From NCBI GenBank assembly GCA_947259795.1, contig CAMYNJ010000101.1:1-59700 (forward strand): 59,700 nt of DNA. Direction: 5' to 3'. How positions within the stretch are numbered: position 1 is the stretch's first letter; each line of letters starts with the position of its first letter. Both the position numbers and the translations under genes were made by a program. Shown piece by piece: positions 18,182 to 27,339 of this stretch. The DNA comes from an uncultured Alphaproteobacteria bacterium. Lineage in GTDB: Bacteria > Pseudomonadota > Alphaproteobacteria > UBA8366 > JADFVY01. The notes under the pieces are model-generated. The model was not told the DNA's origin and made no database searches. It worked only from the letters and a program-made list of their open reading frames with translations.

Positions 18182-18424
18182 AGTAGCATCCTTTCAGAAT
18201 GAATGTCGACGCCGCGCGCAAACGCCCCGCGTCTCCGGGTGTCTTGGTCTCACGATGTCGAGGGGTAACGCCGCTAATCGCGGAAGGCGCCCAGAGGGAT
18301 ACGCCAGGACTGATAAAACCGATGGCGGTTAAATGGGGCTTTCGGCCCCGATATGCAAACGAAATCGACATTACGGCCGGCTGCGGCGGCCATCAGGACG
18401 CCCCCGCTTCGTGTTGCCCACTGC

Positions 18425-19045
18425 CTACCAGCGCACTTCAACATGCTGACGATAGGCCTCTCGTTCGCGAAGGCGTTCGTGCCAGGCTTGCAGGTTCGGC
18501 AAGTCCGGCCGGCCGGGAAGATCCATCGCGTAATAGCGATACAGCGTCGCGCCCGCCGGGATGTCGCCGATGGTAAGCTGGTCGCCCGCTACAAAGGGGC
18601 GGTTTTCCAGATGCGCATCGAGCCGCTGATACAACGCACCCAGCCGCTTCACCATGGTCAGCACGCGCTGGACGTTCTGCTTCGGTGGCGGCGTCCTGGC
18701 CACGGCCTGGAAAACCCGCAGGAATACCGGCTGCAACAGGCTATGACTCCACTCCGCCCACTGGTCGGCCGCAGCGCGCGCCGCCGGGTCTTCCGGCCAC
18801 AGCCCGCCGGCGCCGTATTTCGCCGCCAGATAGCGCATGATCGCGGCGGACTCCCATACCGCGACGCCGTCGTCGTCGATCACCGGGATGGTGCGGTGCG
18901 GGTTCATCGCTGTGAATTCCGGTGTATCCAGCCCGCCGGCCTTGCCGCCGGCATCGTGGCGCTGATGCTCCAGCCCCAACTCGCCCACGGTCCACATGAC
19001 CTTCTGGACATTGATGGAATTGGCGCGGCCCCAGATCTGCAGCAT
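18425..19045 (-). CDS. Glutathione S-transferase family protein
   Basis: 206 residues. The N-terminal thioredoxin-like domain (1-80) shows GRANSINVQKVMWTVGELGL with the likely catalytic Ser/Asn near residue 10 and the glutathione-binding TIPVIDDDGVAVWESAAI segment containing the cis-proline. The C-terminal helical domain carries LTIGDIPAGATLYRYY, a form of the GST N-capping box. Substrate is unknown. It has no obvious operon partner. Confidence 0.9.
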   Translation of the reverse strand: MLQIWGRANSINVQKVMWTVGELGLEHQRHDAGGKAGGLDTPEFTAMNPHRTIPVIDDDGVAVWESAAIMRYLAAKYGAGGLWPEDPAARAAADQWAEWSHSLLQPVFLRVFQAVARTPPPKQNVQRVLTMVKRLGALYQRLDAHLENRPFVAGDQLTIGDIPAGATLYRYYAMDLPGRPDLPNLQAWHERLREREAYRQHVEVRW

Positions 19046-19499
19046 GTCGGTTCAATCTCTTGGGTTAGCGCGGATTCACGGGGTCGATCGTGATTATGGT
19101 CGATCCCGACCCGCTTTAGGCAAAAACAGGCCCGGCGCGGCGGCCCGGCAAAATCTGGCCCGCACCATAACGAAAATGCGCGGCGGTGCAAGCAAGAGAG
19201 CGATGTGCAATCGAGACCGGCATGGTGCGCGATGCGGGGCCTCTGTCTGCTTCGCCGGCGCCGGGCGGAAATGATCGACCACGGCGCCGGGGCTGCACCC
19301 GGCGTGCCGCGAGTTGTCTGTTTGTTAAGGGATTGTGGGGTATTCATCGCCCAACAGCCGAAAACGGAACCCACAATGAATGGGCGTAAAATACCAAGCC
19401 ACTTGCCGCGCGCAGCTCCTGGGCGCAGCGGCGATGGCTTTCCTGCAGCAGTGGTGGCGTCGCGAGGCAATTTTCGATGCAAGTGAAAAGGGATGATGA
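19046..19499. other. 454-base intergenic region without a recognisable gene
   Basis: It lies between the minus-strand GST gene and the plus-strand 823-codon gene, so it should hold both promoters. Short frames on both strands lack ribosome sites and family features. The octamer GGTCGATC occurs twice near 19081-19110 with no clear role. A purine-rich AAAAGGGA sits just before the ATG at 19500. I see no tRNA, terminator with a T-run, or repeat element. Confidence 0.6.
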
Positions 19500-21971
19500 A
19501 TGACGGCGCAGCGCAACTGGTTTCTGCTTGGTGTTTTCCTGGTCAGCGCGAGCGTGTTGATGGTGCAGCTGTTGCTGTCGCGAATATTCTCGGTAACTGC
19601 TTGGTACCATGTCTCCTTTCTGGTCATAAGTATCGCAATGTTTGGAATGACCGCAGGTGCCGTCAAGGTGTACCGGGGGGATGCAGAAGCGCAGCGCAGG
19701 ACGCTCTCCGATCTGGTCACAAGAAATGCATTCTGGTTCGGAATTTCCCTCGCTGGTGCCGCAATGGTTTCGATGGCGGTTCCGATCGTCGACAGCAGCG
19801 TCATGTTGACCGCGATTTTTCTACCGACAGTAGCAGCCCTTACGAGCCTTCCCTTTTATTTTGCAGGCGTGGTCATCTCGCTCTGTCTTACCCGCTCCCC
19901 CTATAGGATTGACGTGGTCTACGGATACGACCTGCTGGGCGCAGCGGCCGGATGCCTGATCGCGCTGTTGCTGATGGAGATGATCGACACCCCTTCGGCG
20001 CTGTTTCTCGTCTGTGCGATTCCTGTGCTGTCCGGGTTCTGTTTTATTCGCGCCGCCTCCGGGCCGGCGAGCGATCAGCCGAGTTTCGACAAACGGTTTC
20101 TCGTGGGAGGCGCGGCGCTGCTCTTGGCCATCGGGTCGTTCAATGCCATCAGCGAGAGGCCGATCATCTACCCCCTCTTTCCGAAGGGCGTTGCGACGCC
20201 ACAGGTGGCGCTGGATCTCGATCGCTGGAACAGTATTTCCCGGGTCACGGTATCGACGGAATACCAGGACGCGAAGCCGTTTGCATGGGGCTATTCGAGC
20301 AGATTCCCGGACTCGGCCCGCGCGACCTATCGGCATCTCGTCATCGACGGAAACGCCGCGACGCCGATTACCCGGTTCGATGGAAGCGATTTCGGGAGTC
20401 TCGGTTATCTGGCGTATGACATCACGTCACTCGCTTATCGCCTCCCGAACTTGCAACGCGCCGCCATAATTGGCGTTGGCGGTGGCCGGGATGCTCTGAC
20501 AGCCAAATATTTCGGGGTCGATTCTGTCGTCGCGCTGGATGTCAATTCAACGCAGATCGACCTGCTGCGAGACGATCCCTACTATCGAACTTACGCAGGG
20601 TTCGACAAGCTGCCCAGCGTCGAATTGATCAACAGCGAAGCGCGCAGTTGGTTCAGTCGAAACCGGAACGCTTTCGACATTGTCCAGATGAGCATGATCG
20701 ACACTTGGGCGTCGACCAGCGCGGGGGCTTTCGCGCTGTCGGAAAACGGCCTCTATACGGTTGAGGCCTGGGGTGTTTTCCTTGATGATCTCGCCGAAGG
20801 CGGGGTGTTCACTGTCAGTCGCTGGATAAGCGAGCCAGACCTGGCTGAAACCGGGCGCTCTTTGAGCCTTGCGGTCGCGGCGCTGATCGAGCGCGGCGTG
20901 GCGGATCCGCGGGCGCATATCTATCTCGCGGGAACCACCCATCCGCCGCGGAATCTTTCGACCTTGATCGTGGCGCGCGACCCACTGACAGGCGCACAGC
21001 TGGATGCGCTTGACCTGGCGGTCGATGAGTTGGCTTTTAAGGTAATCGTTTCGCCACGCCGGGGCACCGGCGACCAGATGCTGCAAGGCATTGTGGAGGC
21101 CCGGAGTCGCGAAGAACTAAGGGCCGCGACGTCCCACAGTTTCCTGAAGCTGTTTCCGCCGACCGACGCCCAGCCGTTCTTTTTCAATCAGGCGCCGCTC
21201 GACAGCCCGCTCGAACTGTTCAGGATGGCGAAGGAGCGCAATTTCCGGATCGTTCCCGGCCATGTCAGGGCGTCGCTGAATCTTGTATTCGTCATTCTAT
21301 TCTCGGTTTTCGTGGTCGTGGCGGTGATCATTTTGCCGTTGCGACGCTCTGTCAACTCGGTCGACGGCGCGACCCTGTTGGGCGGCACGGCGTATTTTTT
21401 CCTGATCGGGCTGGGATTCATGTTTCTGGAAATCAGCCTGTTGCAGACAATGGGATTATATCTTGGTCATCCCAGCTTGAGCTTGGCCGTGGTGTTGTTC
21501 AGCCTGATTCTTTCCGCGGGAATTGGCAGCCTGATATCCGGCCGGGCGCGGCTGGAAAACCGAAACCGCATTGTTGCCTGGGCGATGCTAACCTCGGCCT
21601 ATTTCCTGGTCATGGGCCTCTCGATCCACTGGATATTCTTCGAACTCATGGAACTGACCCTGGCCTTCAGGGCGCTCACCTGCCTGGCCCTGACCATCCC
21701 CGGCGGCATCCTGCTCGGTTTCGGCTTCCCGACCGGGATGGCTCTTTGCCAGCGGCGTGACAACCGGATCACACCGTGGCTGTGGGGCATCAACGGTGCC
21801 GCCGGCGTGCTGGGAAGCGCCGTCGCCATAGCAACGAACATCACCTTCGGTCTCGACCATACAATGATGCTGGGCGCGCTGTGCTATGCGCTTCTGTTGC
21901 CCGCCGCCCTGCTTCTGTCCAGGCCGCGGAGCCATGCCACCCAACCGCTGGCGCCCGTTACCGTTTCTTAG
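19500..21971 (+). CDS. Large membrane protein with a spermidine-synthase-like methyltransferase-fold domain
   Basis: 823 residues. An N-terminal block of about six membrane helices (residues 8-220, starting FLLGVFLVSASVLMVQLLLS) is followed by a soluble segment with a Rossmann core: AAIIGVGGGRDAL near 321-333, acidic VVALDVN near 343, and NSEARSWFSRN, the layout of spermidine synthase/class I methyltransferases. The C-terminal 230 residues add about six more helices (from LVFVILFSVFVVVAVI). Such fusions are annotated as spermidine-synthase-like membrane proteins, but the polyamine-specific DxxxxD/E residues are not obvious, so the reaction is unknown. The first half has visibly lower G+C and more AT-ending codons than its neighbours, suggesting transfer. 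Confidence 0.78.
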   Translation: MTAQRNWFLLGVFLVSASVLMVQLLLSRIFSVTAWYHVSFLVISIAMFGMTAGAVKVYRGDAEAQRRTLSDLVTRNAFWFGISLAGAAMVSMAVPIVDSSVMLTAIFLPTVAALTSLPFYFAGVVISLCLTRSPYRIDVVYGYDLLGAAAGCLIALLLMEMIDTPSALFLVCAIPVLSGFCFIRAASGPASDQPSFDKRFLVGGAALLLAIGSFNAISERPIIYPLFPKGVATPQVALDLDRWNSISRVTVSTEYQDAKPFAWGYSSRFPDSARATYRHLVIDGNAATPITRFDGSDFGSLGYLAYDITSLAYRLPNLQRAAIIGVGGGRDALTAKYFGVDSVVALDVNSTQIDLLRDDPYYRTYAGFDKLPSVELINSEARSWFSRNRNAFDIVQMSMIDTWASTSAGAFALSENGLYTVEAWGVFLDDLAEGGVFTVSRWISEPDLAETGRSLSLAVAALIERGVADPRAHIYLAGTTHPPRNLSTLIVARDPLTGAQLDALDLAVDELAFKVIVSPRRGTGDQMLQGIVEARSREELRAATSHSFLKLFPPTDAQPFFFNQAPLDSPLELFRMAKERNFRIVPGHVRASLNLVFVILFSVFVVVAVIILPLRRSVNSVDGATLLGGTAYFFLIGLGFMFLEISLLQTMGLYLGHPSLSLAVVLFSLILSAGIGSLISGRARLENRNRIVAWAMLTSAYFLVMGLSIHWIFFELMELTLAFRALTCLALTIPGGILLGFGFPTGMALCQRRDNRITPWLWGINGAAGVLGSAVAIATNITFGLDHTMMLGALCYALLLPAALLLSRPRSHATQPLAPVTVS

Positions 21972-22054
21972 CGTCCCGGGCCGCGCCCGTTCGCCTGACC
22001 ACCAAGGCCGAGTTCCGGCACGGCCCTCGAAAACCGGTTCCGCAACGCAAAAAC

Positions 22055-22978
22055 CTAACGGGCTGCGCCTTGCAGGGCCGGTTGAACCCCATGTTGAGCG
22101 GTGAAGTCCCTGACGGCTCGAATCGTGGACGGCGCGTACAGGATCTGACGGTGTCCCAGGCTGTCAGCGGGCAGCAGGGTTACATGGCCGCCGAGCGCCT
22201 GGTAGGCGGTAGCCTGCTCGAAGGAAACGTCTTCGTCGTCGCGGGAATGGATGACCAGGATGGGACGGTGGATTTCGCCATATAAGCGGTTGCCGTCGAA
22301 TTCGCTGAGTCTGCGGCCGCCGACTTCCGCCAGGGCACCTTCGAAAACGGCCTGCGCGCGCGGCCCAAGGCCGATCCTCCGCCCAAAGCTGGTGGTGAAT
22401 TCGTTGAACGCGTTCGGCGCAGCGATCAGTGCGATGCGCTCCACGCCCAGGGCGGACTTCATCGGTGGGCGGCCCTGCACGGCTATCCCGATCACCAAGC
22501 CGCCGAAGCTGTGCCCGACGAGCGCCTCGACAGGCCCGACCTCGGAGGCAACCGCCTGCAACGCGGCCGCGCAAACAAGCCCGTTGGTTTGGCGGCCTTC
22601 GGACCGGCCATGTGCCGGCAGATCGAAACAGACGACGTCGAAGCCCTCCGCCGTCAACGGCCTGATGAATCCGGCCATGAAGGCGGCCCGGCCCATCCAG
22701 CCATGGACAAGGATCACCGTGCCGCGCTTTGGCGCAACTTCGGCGCCACGGAATCTGTAGGCCTGGACGGTCCCGCCGGGATATTGAACCGGAAACGCCT
22801 CGCCCCTGTCGAGATGCTTCTGCGCGCGCCTTATCAGCTCGTTCTCTTGCCTGTTGAAAGCGCCGGGTTTGTGCGGCGTGAGGAACAGCCATGACGCCCA
22901 TCGCCCGGCCAATCCCGGTGCGACGGCGCTCGCGGCGCCTATGGCGGCCTTCAGCATTCCTGTTCCAAGGCTTCCCAT
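22055..22978 (-). CDS. Alpha/beta hydrolase
   Basis: 307 residues from ATG 22978. The frame is open to an ATG at 23020, but a strong minus-strand promoter places the transcript start near 23009, and AGGGA stands 9 bases before 22978. The fold's motifs are clear: VILVHGWMGRA oxyanion region, the nucleophile elbow GHSFGG (Ser), DLPAHGRSEG, the acid in IHSRDDEDVS, and a C-terminal His in LGHRQIL. It resembles serine-esterase/BAAT-like hydrolases; substrate unknown. It is divergent from the marR gene, which probably represses it. Confidence 0.88.
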   Translation of the reverse strand: MGSLGTGMLKAAIGAASAVAPGLAGRWASWLFLTPHKPGAFNRQENELIRRAQKHLDRGEAFPVQYPGGTVQAYRFRGAEVAPKRGTVILVHGWMGRAAFMAGFIRPLTAEGFDVVCFDLPAHGRSEGRQTNGLVCAAALQAVASEVGPVEALVGHSFGGLVIGIAVQGRPPMKSALGVERIALIAAPNAFNEFTTSFGRRIGLGPRAQAVFEGALAEVGGRRLSEFDGNRLYGEIHRPILVIHSRDDEDVSFEQATAYQALGGHVTLLPADSLGHRQILYAPSTIRAVRDFTAQHGVQPALQGAAR

Positions 22979-23001
22979 CGGCCGGAATCCCTGATAATAT
23001 T

Positions 23002-23044
23002 GTTCATGGTTGAACATCATAGTTCAGAGCTGAACAAATATCAA
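23002..23044 (-). promoter_or_regulatory. Hydrolase promoter with two MarR-type operators
   Basis: On the minus strand, TTGATA (23044-23039) and TATGAT (23021-23016) are separated by exactly 17 bases. That spacer contains the 14-base palindrome GTTCA-GAGC-TGAAC (23022-23035), and a second copy, GTTCA-TGGT-TGAAC (23002-23015), abuts the -10 box over the expected start point. The centres are 20 bases apart, two helical turns. The same sites cover the start of marR, so bound MarR would repress both genes. Promoter and palindromes are read directly; the binding protein is inferred from position. Confidence 0.8.
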
Positions 23045-23512
23045 GGCCCGCCCTGGAATATTCCGGGATTTGAGGTCTGGCTGACCATCGCCCGCACCTA
23101 TCAGCTATGCGAACGCGCGATTTCCCAAAGGGTGGCGCCGCTCGGCATATCGCTTGCCCAACACGATGTGCTGGCCAATGTGGTGCACTCTCCGGGCCTG
23201 ACCCAGCAGGAGATCGCCGACCGCCTGCTCGTCGCGAGAAGCAATGTCAGCATGCTGCTGTCGAGCATGGAAAAGACCGGGCTTCTGAAACGGGTCAGGG
23301 ACAGCGACGATGGCCGCATTCGCCGGGTGTTCGCGACCCCGCATGGCCGCAAAATCGCCGAGGCCACGTTGGCCGCCCAGGCCGACGTCGTCGAGAGGAT
23401 GATTTCGGCGATCGAGCAGACCGAACTCATCGCGATCGGCGCCGCCATGGAGAAGGTTGAAAAGGCGCTGCAGTTGGTGCTTCAGGACGGAGCCCCGAGA
23501 AAGCAGCCGTAA
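23006..23512 (+). CDS. MarR-family transcriptional regulator
   Basis: 168 residues from ATG 23006 (a TTG at 23000 is two codons earlier). The winged-helix core is present: LGISLAQHDVLANVVHSPG, LTQQEIADRLLVARSNVSML (recognition helix) and the wing VRDSDDGRIRRVFATPHGRK with the conserved D-x-R-x-x-R. No ribosome site is seen; a GATAAT at 22993-22998 would start a transcript at about the ATG itself, so the message may be leaderless. It is divergent from the hydrolase and shares its operators, implying autorepression and ligand-responsive control. Confidence 0.9.
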   Translation: MVEHHSSELNKYQGPPWNIPGFEVWLTIARTYQLCERAISQRVAPLGISLAQHDVLANVVHSPGLTQQEIADRLLVARSNVSMLLSSMEKTGLLKRVRDSDDGRIRRVFATPHGRKIAEATLAAQADVVERMISAIEQTELIAIGAAMEKVEKALQLVLQDGAPRKQP

Positions 23513-23689
23513 CATCCGGGGACAATGCGTAATTGCGGTTCAGGCAGGTTCTCTCCGGCCAAAGCTTCGGAGTCTGAGTGCCCCTTAACCGAAAGCGGGG
23601 CACAACCCAAGCCGCCGGGTGTGACATTCCAGAATGGGCGAGGGTGTTTTATTTTCCAAGCGGGGGGTCAGCGAAAAAGGGCAACTCCC

Positions 23690-25210
23690 TCACCTTCCTG
23701 GCGCGATCCGCCGATAACTCAACGCCTCCGCCACATGGATGCGGCGTACGTCGGCCGAGCCGTCGAGGTCGGCCAATGTCCGCGCCACCCGCAGGACGCG
23801 GTGATAGCCGCGGGCGGTCAGGCGTAGCGCCTCCGATGCCTCGGCCAGCAGTTTGCGGCCGGGCTCGTCGGGGGTGGCGACCTCTTCCAGCAATTTGCCG
23901 TCGGCCTGGGCGTTGGTGCGGATGCGGCGGTCTTCCGGCAAATGGGCGAAGCGCTTGGCCTGTATGGCCCGCGCCGCCTCCACCCGTTCGCGGATTTGCG
24001 CCGAACCCTCGGCCGGCGGCGGCAGGCTGAGGTCGGCGGGGTTGACCGCCGGCACGTCCACATGCAGGTCGATGCGGTCGAACAGCGGGCCGGAGATCTT
24101 GGCCTGGTAATCCTGGGCGCAGCGCGGGGCGCGGGCGCAGGCGATCGACGGGTCGTCGAGATGGCCGCAGCGGCAGGGATTCATCGCCGCGACCAGTTGG
24201 AAGCGGGCCGGATAGGTGATATGCGCGTTGGCCCGGGCCACCGCGACGGCGCCCGATTCCACCGGCTGGCGCAGCGCCTCCAGCGTCGGGCGCTGGAATT
24301 CCGGCAACTCGTCCAGGAACAGCACGCCGTTATGCGCCAGACTTACTTCTCCAGGCCTGGCGCGGGTTCCGCCGCCCACCATGGCGGCCAGCGAGGCCGA
24401 ATGATGCGGGTCGCGGAAGGGCCGGCGGCGCGACAGCCGTCCGTTGCTCAGCATCCCGGCGATCGAATGGATCATGCTGACCTCCAGCGCCTCGCGCGGA
24501 TCCAACATCGGAAGAATCCCCGGCAAGCGCTGCGCCAGCATGGATTTTCCGGCGCCGGGCGGGCCGATCATCAGCAGATTGTGGCCGCCCGCGGCGCAGA
24601 GTTCCAGGGCGCGCTTGGCGGTCTCCTGCCCCTTGATGTCGATCAGGTCGGGCGCCATCCCGTCGTCTTCCGCCAGCAGCGGTTCCGGCGGGGTCAGCAC
24701 CTGGGTGCCCTTGAAATGGTTGATAAGGGCGATCAGCGAGGCCGGGGCCAGCACCTCGATGCCGTCGGCCCAGGCGGCCTCGCCCCCCGTCGCCGAGGGG
24801 CAGACGATGCCGCGGTCGTTGGCCGAGGCGGCGATTGCGGCCGGCAGCACGCCGGCGACCGGGGTAATCGCGCCGTCCAGCGCCAGCTCCCCCAGCGCCA
24901 TGTAGCGCATCATTTCATCGCCCGGCACCACCCCCATCGCCACCAGCAGGCCCAACGCGATCGGCAGGTCGAAATGGCTGCCCTCCTTCAATACGTCGGC
25001 CGGCGAAAGATTGACCGTGATTCGCTTGGGCGGCAGAGCCAGCCCCATCGCGCCGAGCGCAGAGCGCACCCGCTCCCTGCTTTCGGCGACCGCCTTGTCG
25101 GGCAGGCCGACGATGGTGAAGGCGGGCAGCCCGCCGGACATCTGCACCTGGACGTCGATATCCAGCGTGTCGATCCCCTGAAACGCGACGGTGGCGACTC
25201 GCGCGACCAT
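23690..25210 (-). CDS. comM: YifB/ComM family Mg-chelatase-like AAA ATPase
   Basis: 506 residues from the ATG at 25210; the frame continues to 25282 but MVARVATVAFQGIDTLDIDV is the family start. ComM is a hexameric helicase that promotes branch migration during integration of transforming DNA. An N-terminal Lon-protease-like domain (1-170, with GLPDKAVAESRERVRSA) is followed by the ATPase: Walker A GPPGAGKS, FRDPHHSAS, Walker B GVLFLDELPEF, and the NPCRCG motif with conserved cysteines. A C-terminal Mg-chelatase subdomain ends the protein. Whether this species is transformable cannot be judged. Confidence 0.93.
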   Translation of the reverse strand: MVARVATVAFQGIDTLDIDVQVQMSGGLPAFTIVGLPDKAVAESRERVRSALGAMGLALPPKRITVNLSPADVLKEGSHFDLPIALGLLVAMGVVPGDEMMRYMALGELALDGAITPVAGVLPAAIAASANDRGIVCPSATGGEAAWADGIEVLAPASLIALINHFKGTQVLTPPEPLLAEDDGMAPDLIDIKGQETAKRALELCAAGGHNLLMIGPPGAGKSMLAQRLPGILPMLDPREALEVSMIHSIAGMLSNGRLSRRRPFRDPHHSASLAAMVGGGTRARPGEVSLAHNGVLFLDELPEFQRPTLEALRQPVESGAVAVARANAHITYPARFQLVAAMNPCRCGHLDDPSIACARAPRCAQDYQAKISGPLFDRIDLHVDVPAVNPADLSLPPPAEGSAQIRERVEAARAIQAKRFAHLPEDRRIRTNAQADGKLLEEVATPDEPGRKLLAEASEALRLTARGYHRVLRVARTLADLDGSADVRRIHVAEALSYRRIAPGR

Positions 25211-25547
25211 GGCCTGGCGCCCCTTCCCTGTTCTCGTGGCAAAACACACTGTATGCAGAACGAAAGCAGAACACCAGCACAAACTAACGAAAATGACTCT
25301 TTATACGGGTGAGGGTGCCAAGATTTTCGAGTCGCTCAGAGAGTCGCTGAGGGCCCCCTGGCGGATTTTTCAACCCGCGATTCGCGACTGCTCAATGCGA
25401 ATCAGCGGGCTCCAGAGGCGGTTCTAGGGCATATGCGGTGTTTTCCCCAAGGTTATCCACAAGATGTGGGTCGTATTCGCCTGATCGGCCCTGCCGGTTT
25501 ACAGATTAGGCTTCCCTGTCGAGAGCCGCCGCGCCATATATGCGGCC
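25211..25547. other. 337-base intergenic region with a perfect DnaA box
   Basis: It separates divergent comM and rdgB and holds no gene. A consensus DnaA box TTATCCACA lies at 25453-25461 within CCCCAAGGTTATCCACAAGA. Only one perfect box was seen and there is no AT-rich unwinding tract or box cluster, so it is more likely a regulatory or titration site than an origin. Next to the rdgB ATG, CCATATAT (25534-25541) could be a -10 region, which would leave a very short leader. Confidence 0.55.
25453..25461 (+). promoter_or_regulatory. Single DnaA box
   Basis: TTATCCACA matches the bacterial DnaA-box consensus TTATNCACA exactly. It lies 87 bases upstream of rdgB, which hydrolyses non-canonical nucleotides. 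Function is not shown; one 9-mer can occur by chance. Confidence 0.4.
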
Positions 25548-26162
25548 ATGGCAAGAAAGTTCACCGACGGCAAGCTGGTCATCGCCAGCCACAACAAGGG
25601 CAAGGTCGTCGAGATCGCCGACCTGTTGAAATATTTCGGCGTCGAAATCGTCTCCGCCGAGTCCCTCGGCCTGCCCGAACCGGAAGAGACCGGCGCGACT
25701 TTTGTCGAGAACGCGCTGTTGAAGGCGCATGCGGCGGCGCAAGGGTGCGGCCTGCCGTCGCTGGCCGACGATTCGGGTCTGGCGGTGCATGCGCTGGGCG
25801 GCGAGCCGGGGATCCATTCCGCGCGCTGGGCCGAAACGCCAACCGGCCGCGACTTCCGCGTCGCCATGGAACGGGTGGAGCAGGCGCTGGGAGGCAAGGC
25901 CGACCGGACGGCGCATTTCGTTTGCGTACTCGCGCTGGCCTGGCCCGACGGGCATGCGGAAACCTTCGAAGGGCGCGTCGACGGCACGCTGGTCTGGCCG
26001 CCGCGCGGCGAATACGGCTTTGGCTACGACCCCATCTTCCGGCCCGATGGCTACGACATCGTGTTCGCCGAGATGGCGCCGGGCGACAAGCACGCGATCA
26101 GCCACCGCGCGGACGCCTTTGCCAAACTCGTCGCCGCCTGTTTCAGGGGCGCAGCCGGGTGA
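25548..26162 (+). CDS. rdgB: dITP/XTP pyrophosphatase
   Basis: 204 residues. RdgB (Ham1 family) removes dITP, ITP and XTP from the nucleotide pool, releasing pyrophosphate. The substrate pocket motif [10 protein letters not shown] is near residue 14, the metal/catalytic [15 protein letters not shown] near 70-84, and [10 protein letters not shown] with SHRADAF near the C-terminus. The stop overlaps the GTG of hemW (GTGA). In many relatives rph lies next to rdgB; here rph is 7 kb away beside hrcA. Confidence 0.96.
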   Translation: MARKFTDGKLVIASHNKGKVVEIADLLKYFGVEIVSAESLGLPEPEETGATFVENALLKAHAAAQGCGLPSLADDSGLAVHALGGEPGIHSARWAETPTGRDFRVAMERVEQALGGKADRTAHFVCVLALAWPDGHAETFEGRVDGTLVWPPRGEYGFGYDPIFRPDGYDIVFAEMAPGDKHAISHRADAFAKLVAACFRGAAG

Positions 26163-27328
26163 GCGAGACTGTCCCGGCGGGGTTCGCGGTCTATGTCCAT
26201 TGGCCGTTCTGCCTGTCGAAATGTCCCTACTGCGATTTCAACAGCCATGTCCGCGAGTCGGTGGACCATGACCGCTGGCGCGCGGCGCTGCTGCGCGAGA
26301 TCGATCACGCCGCCGAAATCGAGGCGCAAGAGGCCGGCCCCGCGACCAGCATCTTTTTCGGCGGCGGCACGCCGTCGCTGATGGAACCGGCGACGGCCGG
26401 GGCGGTTATCGAACGGGTGGCCGAACGCTGGGGACTGGCGGCCGATGCGGAAATAACGCTGGAGGCCAATCCGACCTCGGTGGAGGCGGCGAAACTGGGT
26501 GATTTCCGCGCCGCCGGTATCAATCGGCTGTCGCTGGGAGTGCAGGCGCTGGATGATGGATCGCTGAAGGCGCTGGGCCGGCAGCATGACGCGGCCGGCG
26601 CGCTGCAGGCGGTGCGGACGGCCGCCAAATTGTTCGATCGCTATAGTTTCGACCTGATCTATGCGCGGCCCGGCCAGACGGAGGCAACCTGGCGGGACGA
26701 GTTGGGCCGCGCACTGGCGGAGGCCGGCGACCATCTGTCGCTCTATCAGTTGACCATCGAGCCCGGCACCGCCTTCCATACCCTGCATCAGCGTGGGGAA
26801 CTTGAAATACCGGACGAGGATGACGCGGCAAATCTCTATGAATTAACACAGGAAATGCTGATCGAAGCAGGAATGCCGGCATACGAGATTTCAAATCACG
26901 CCCGGCCCGGCGGCGAGTCACGCCATAACCTCGCCTATTGGCGCTACGGGAATTATGCGGGCATCGGGCCGGGCGCCCATGGCCGCAGTTCCGCGGACGG
27001 GCGAACAACGGCCTTCCGCCGTCACCGCGCGCCCGAACGATGGCTGGACCTGGTGGAATGCGCCGGCCACGGCACGGGAGAAAGCCGGCCGGTCGAGCCC
27101 GGGCAGCGCATTGCCGAAATCCTGATGATGGGGCTGCGCTTGACCGAGGGTGTCGACCAGGCGCGGTTTGCCGCCCAAACGGGCGAAACTCTCGCGACCG
27201 CCCTGGATGCCGGGCGACTGGCCGACCTTACGGATGAGAATCTTCTCGAGCTGGACGAAATCGGCTTGCGCGCCACGGCCGACGGGCGGCAGCGCCTGAA
27301 CGCGCTGCTCGCCCACCTGCTGAATTAG
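26159..27328 (+). CDS. hemW: Radical SAM haem chaperone HemW (coproporphyrinogen III oxidase-like)
   Basis: 389 residues from GTG 26159 ([17 protein letters not shown] follows); the frame remains open far upstream through rdgB but that is a shadow. The radical-SAM cluster CxxxCxxC is at Cys18, Cys22 and Cys25 (CLSKCPYC), followed by the SAM-binding FFGGGTPSL. HemW lacks the extra N-terminal Cys of HemN (CxxxCxxCxC ends with CDF here, so C-D-F), which fits a haem-insertion chaperone rather than an oxidase. It converges with the LpoA-like gene after 11 bases. Confidence 0.94.
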   Translation: MSETVPAGFAVYVHWPFCLSKCPYCDFNSHVRESVDHDRWRAALLREIDHAAEIEAQEAGPATSIFFGGGTPSLMEPATAGAVIERVAERWGLAADAEITLEANPTSVEAAKLGDFRAAGINRLSLGVQALDDGSLKALGRQHDAAGALQAVRTAAKLFDRYSFDLIYARPGQTEATWRDELGRALAEAGDHLSLYQLTIEPGTAFHTLHQRGELEIPDEDDAANLYELTQEMLIEAGMPAYEISNHARPGGESRHNLAYWRYGNYAGIGPGAHGRSSADGRTTAFRRHRAPERWLDLVECAGHGTGESRPVEPGQRIAEILMMGLRLTEGVDQARFAAQTGETLATALDAGRLADLTDENLLELDEIGLRATADGRQRLNALLAHLLN

Positions 27329-27339
27329 ATAATCCCGAT

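Noticed and set aside
23000-23020. Hydrolase start at ATG 23020 and marR start at TTG 23000
   Set aside because: The strong minus-strand promoter places the hydrolase transcript start near 23009, excluding 23020; ATG 23006 is a better start for marR.
23942-25312. 456-codon plus-strand frame opposite comM
   Set aside because: Low-complexity His/Arg/Gly-rich translation typical of a shadow; comM on the other strand is complete.
25211-25547. Replication origin
   Set aside because: Only one perfect DnaA box, no AT-rich tract and no dnaA, parAB or gidA genes adjacent.
25433-26158. N-terminal extension of the hemW frame through rdgB
   Set aside because: rdgB is clearly coding there in another frame; the GTGA overlap at 26159 gives a normal HemW start.
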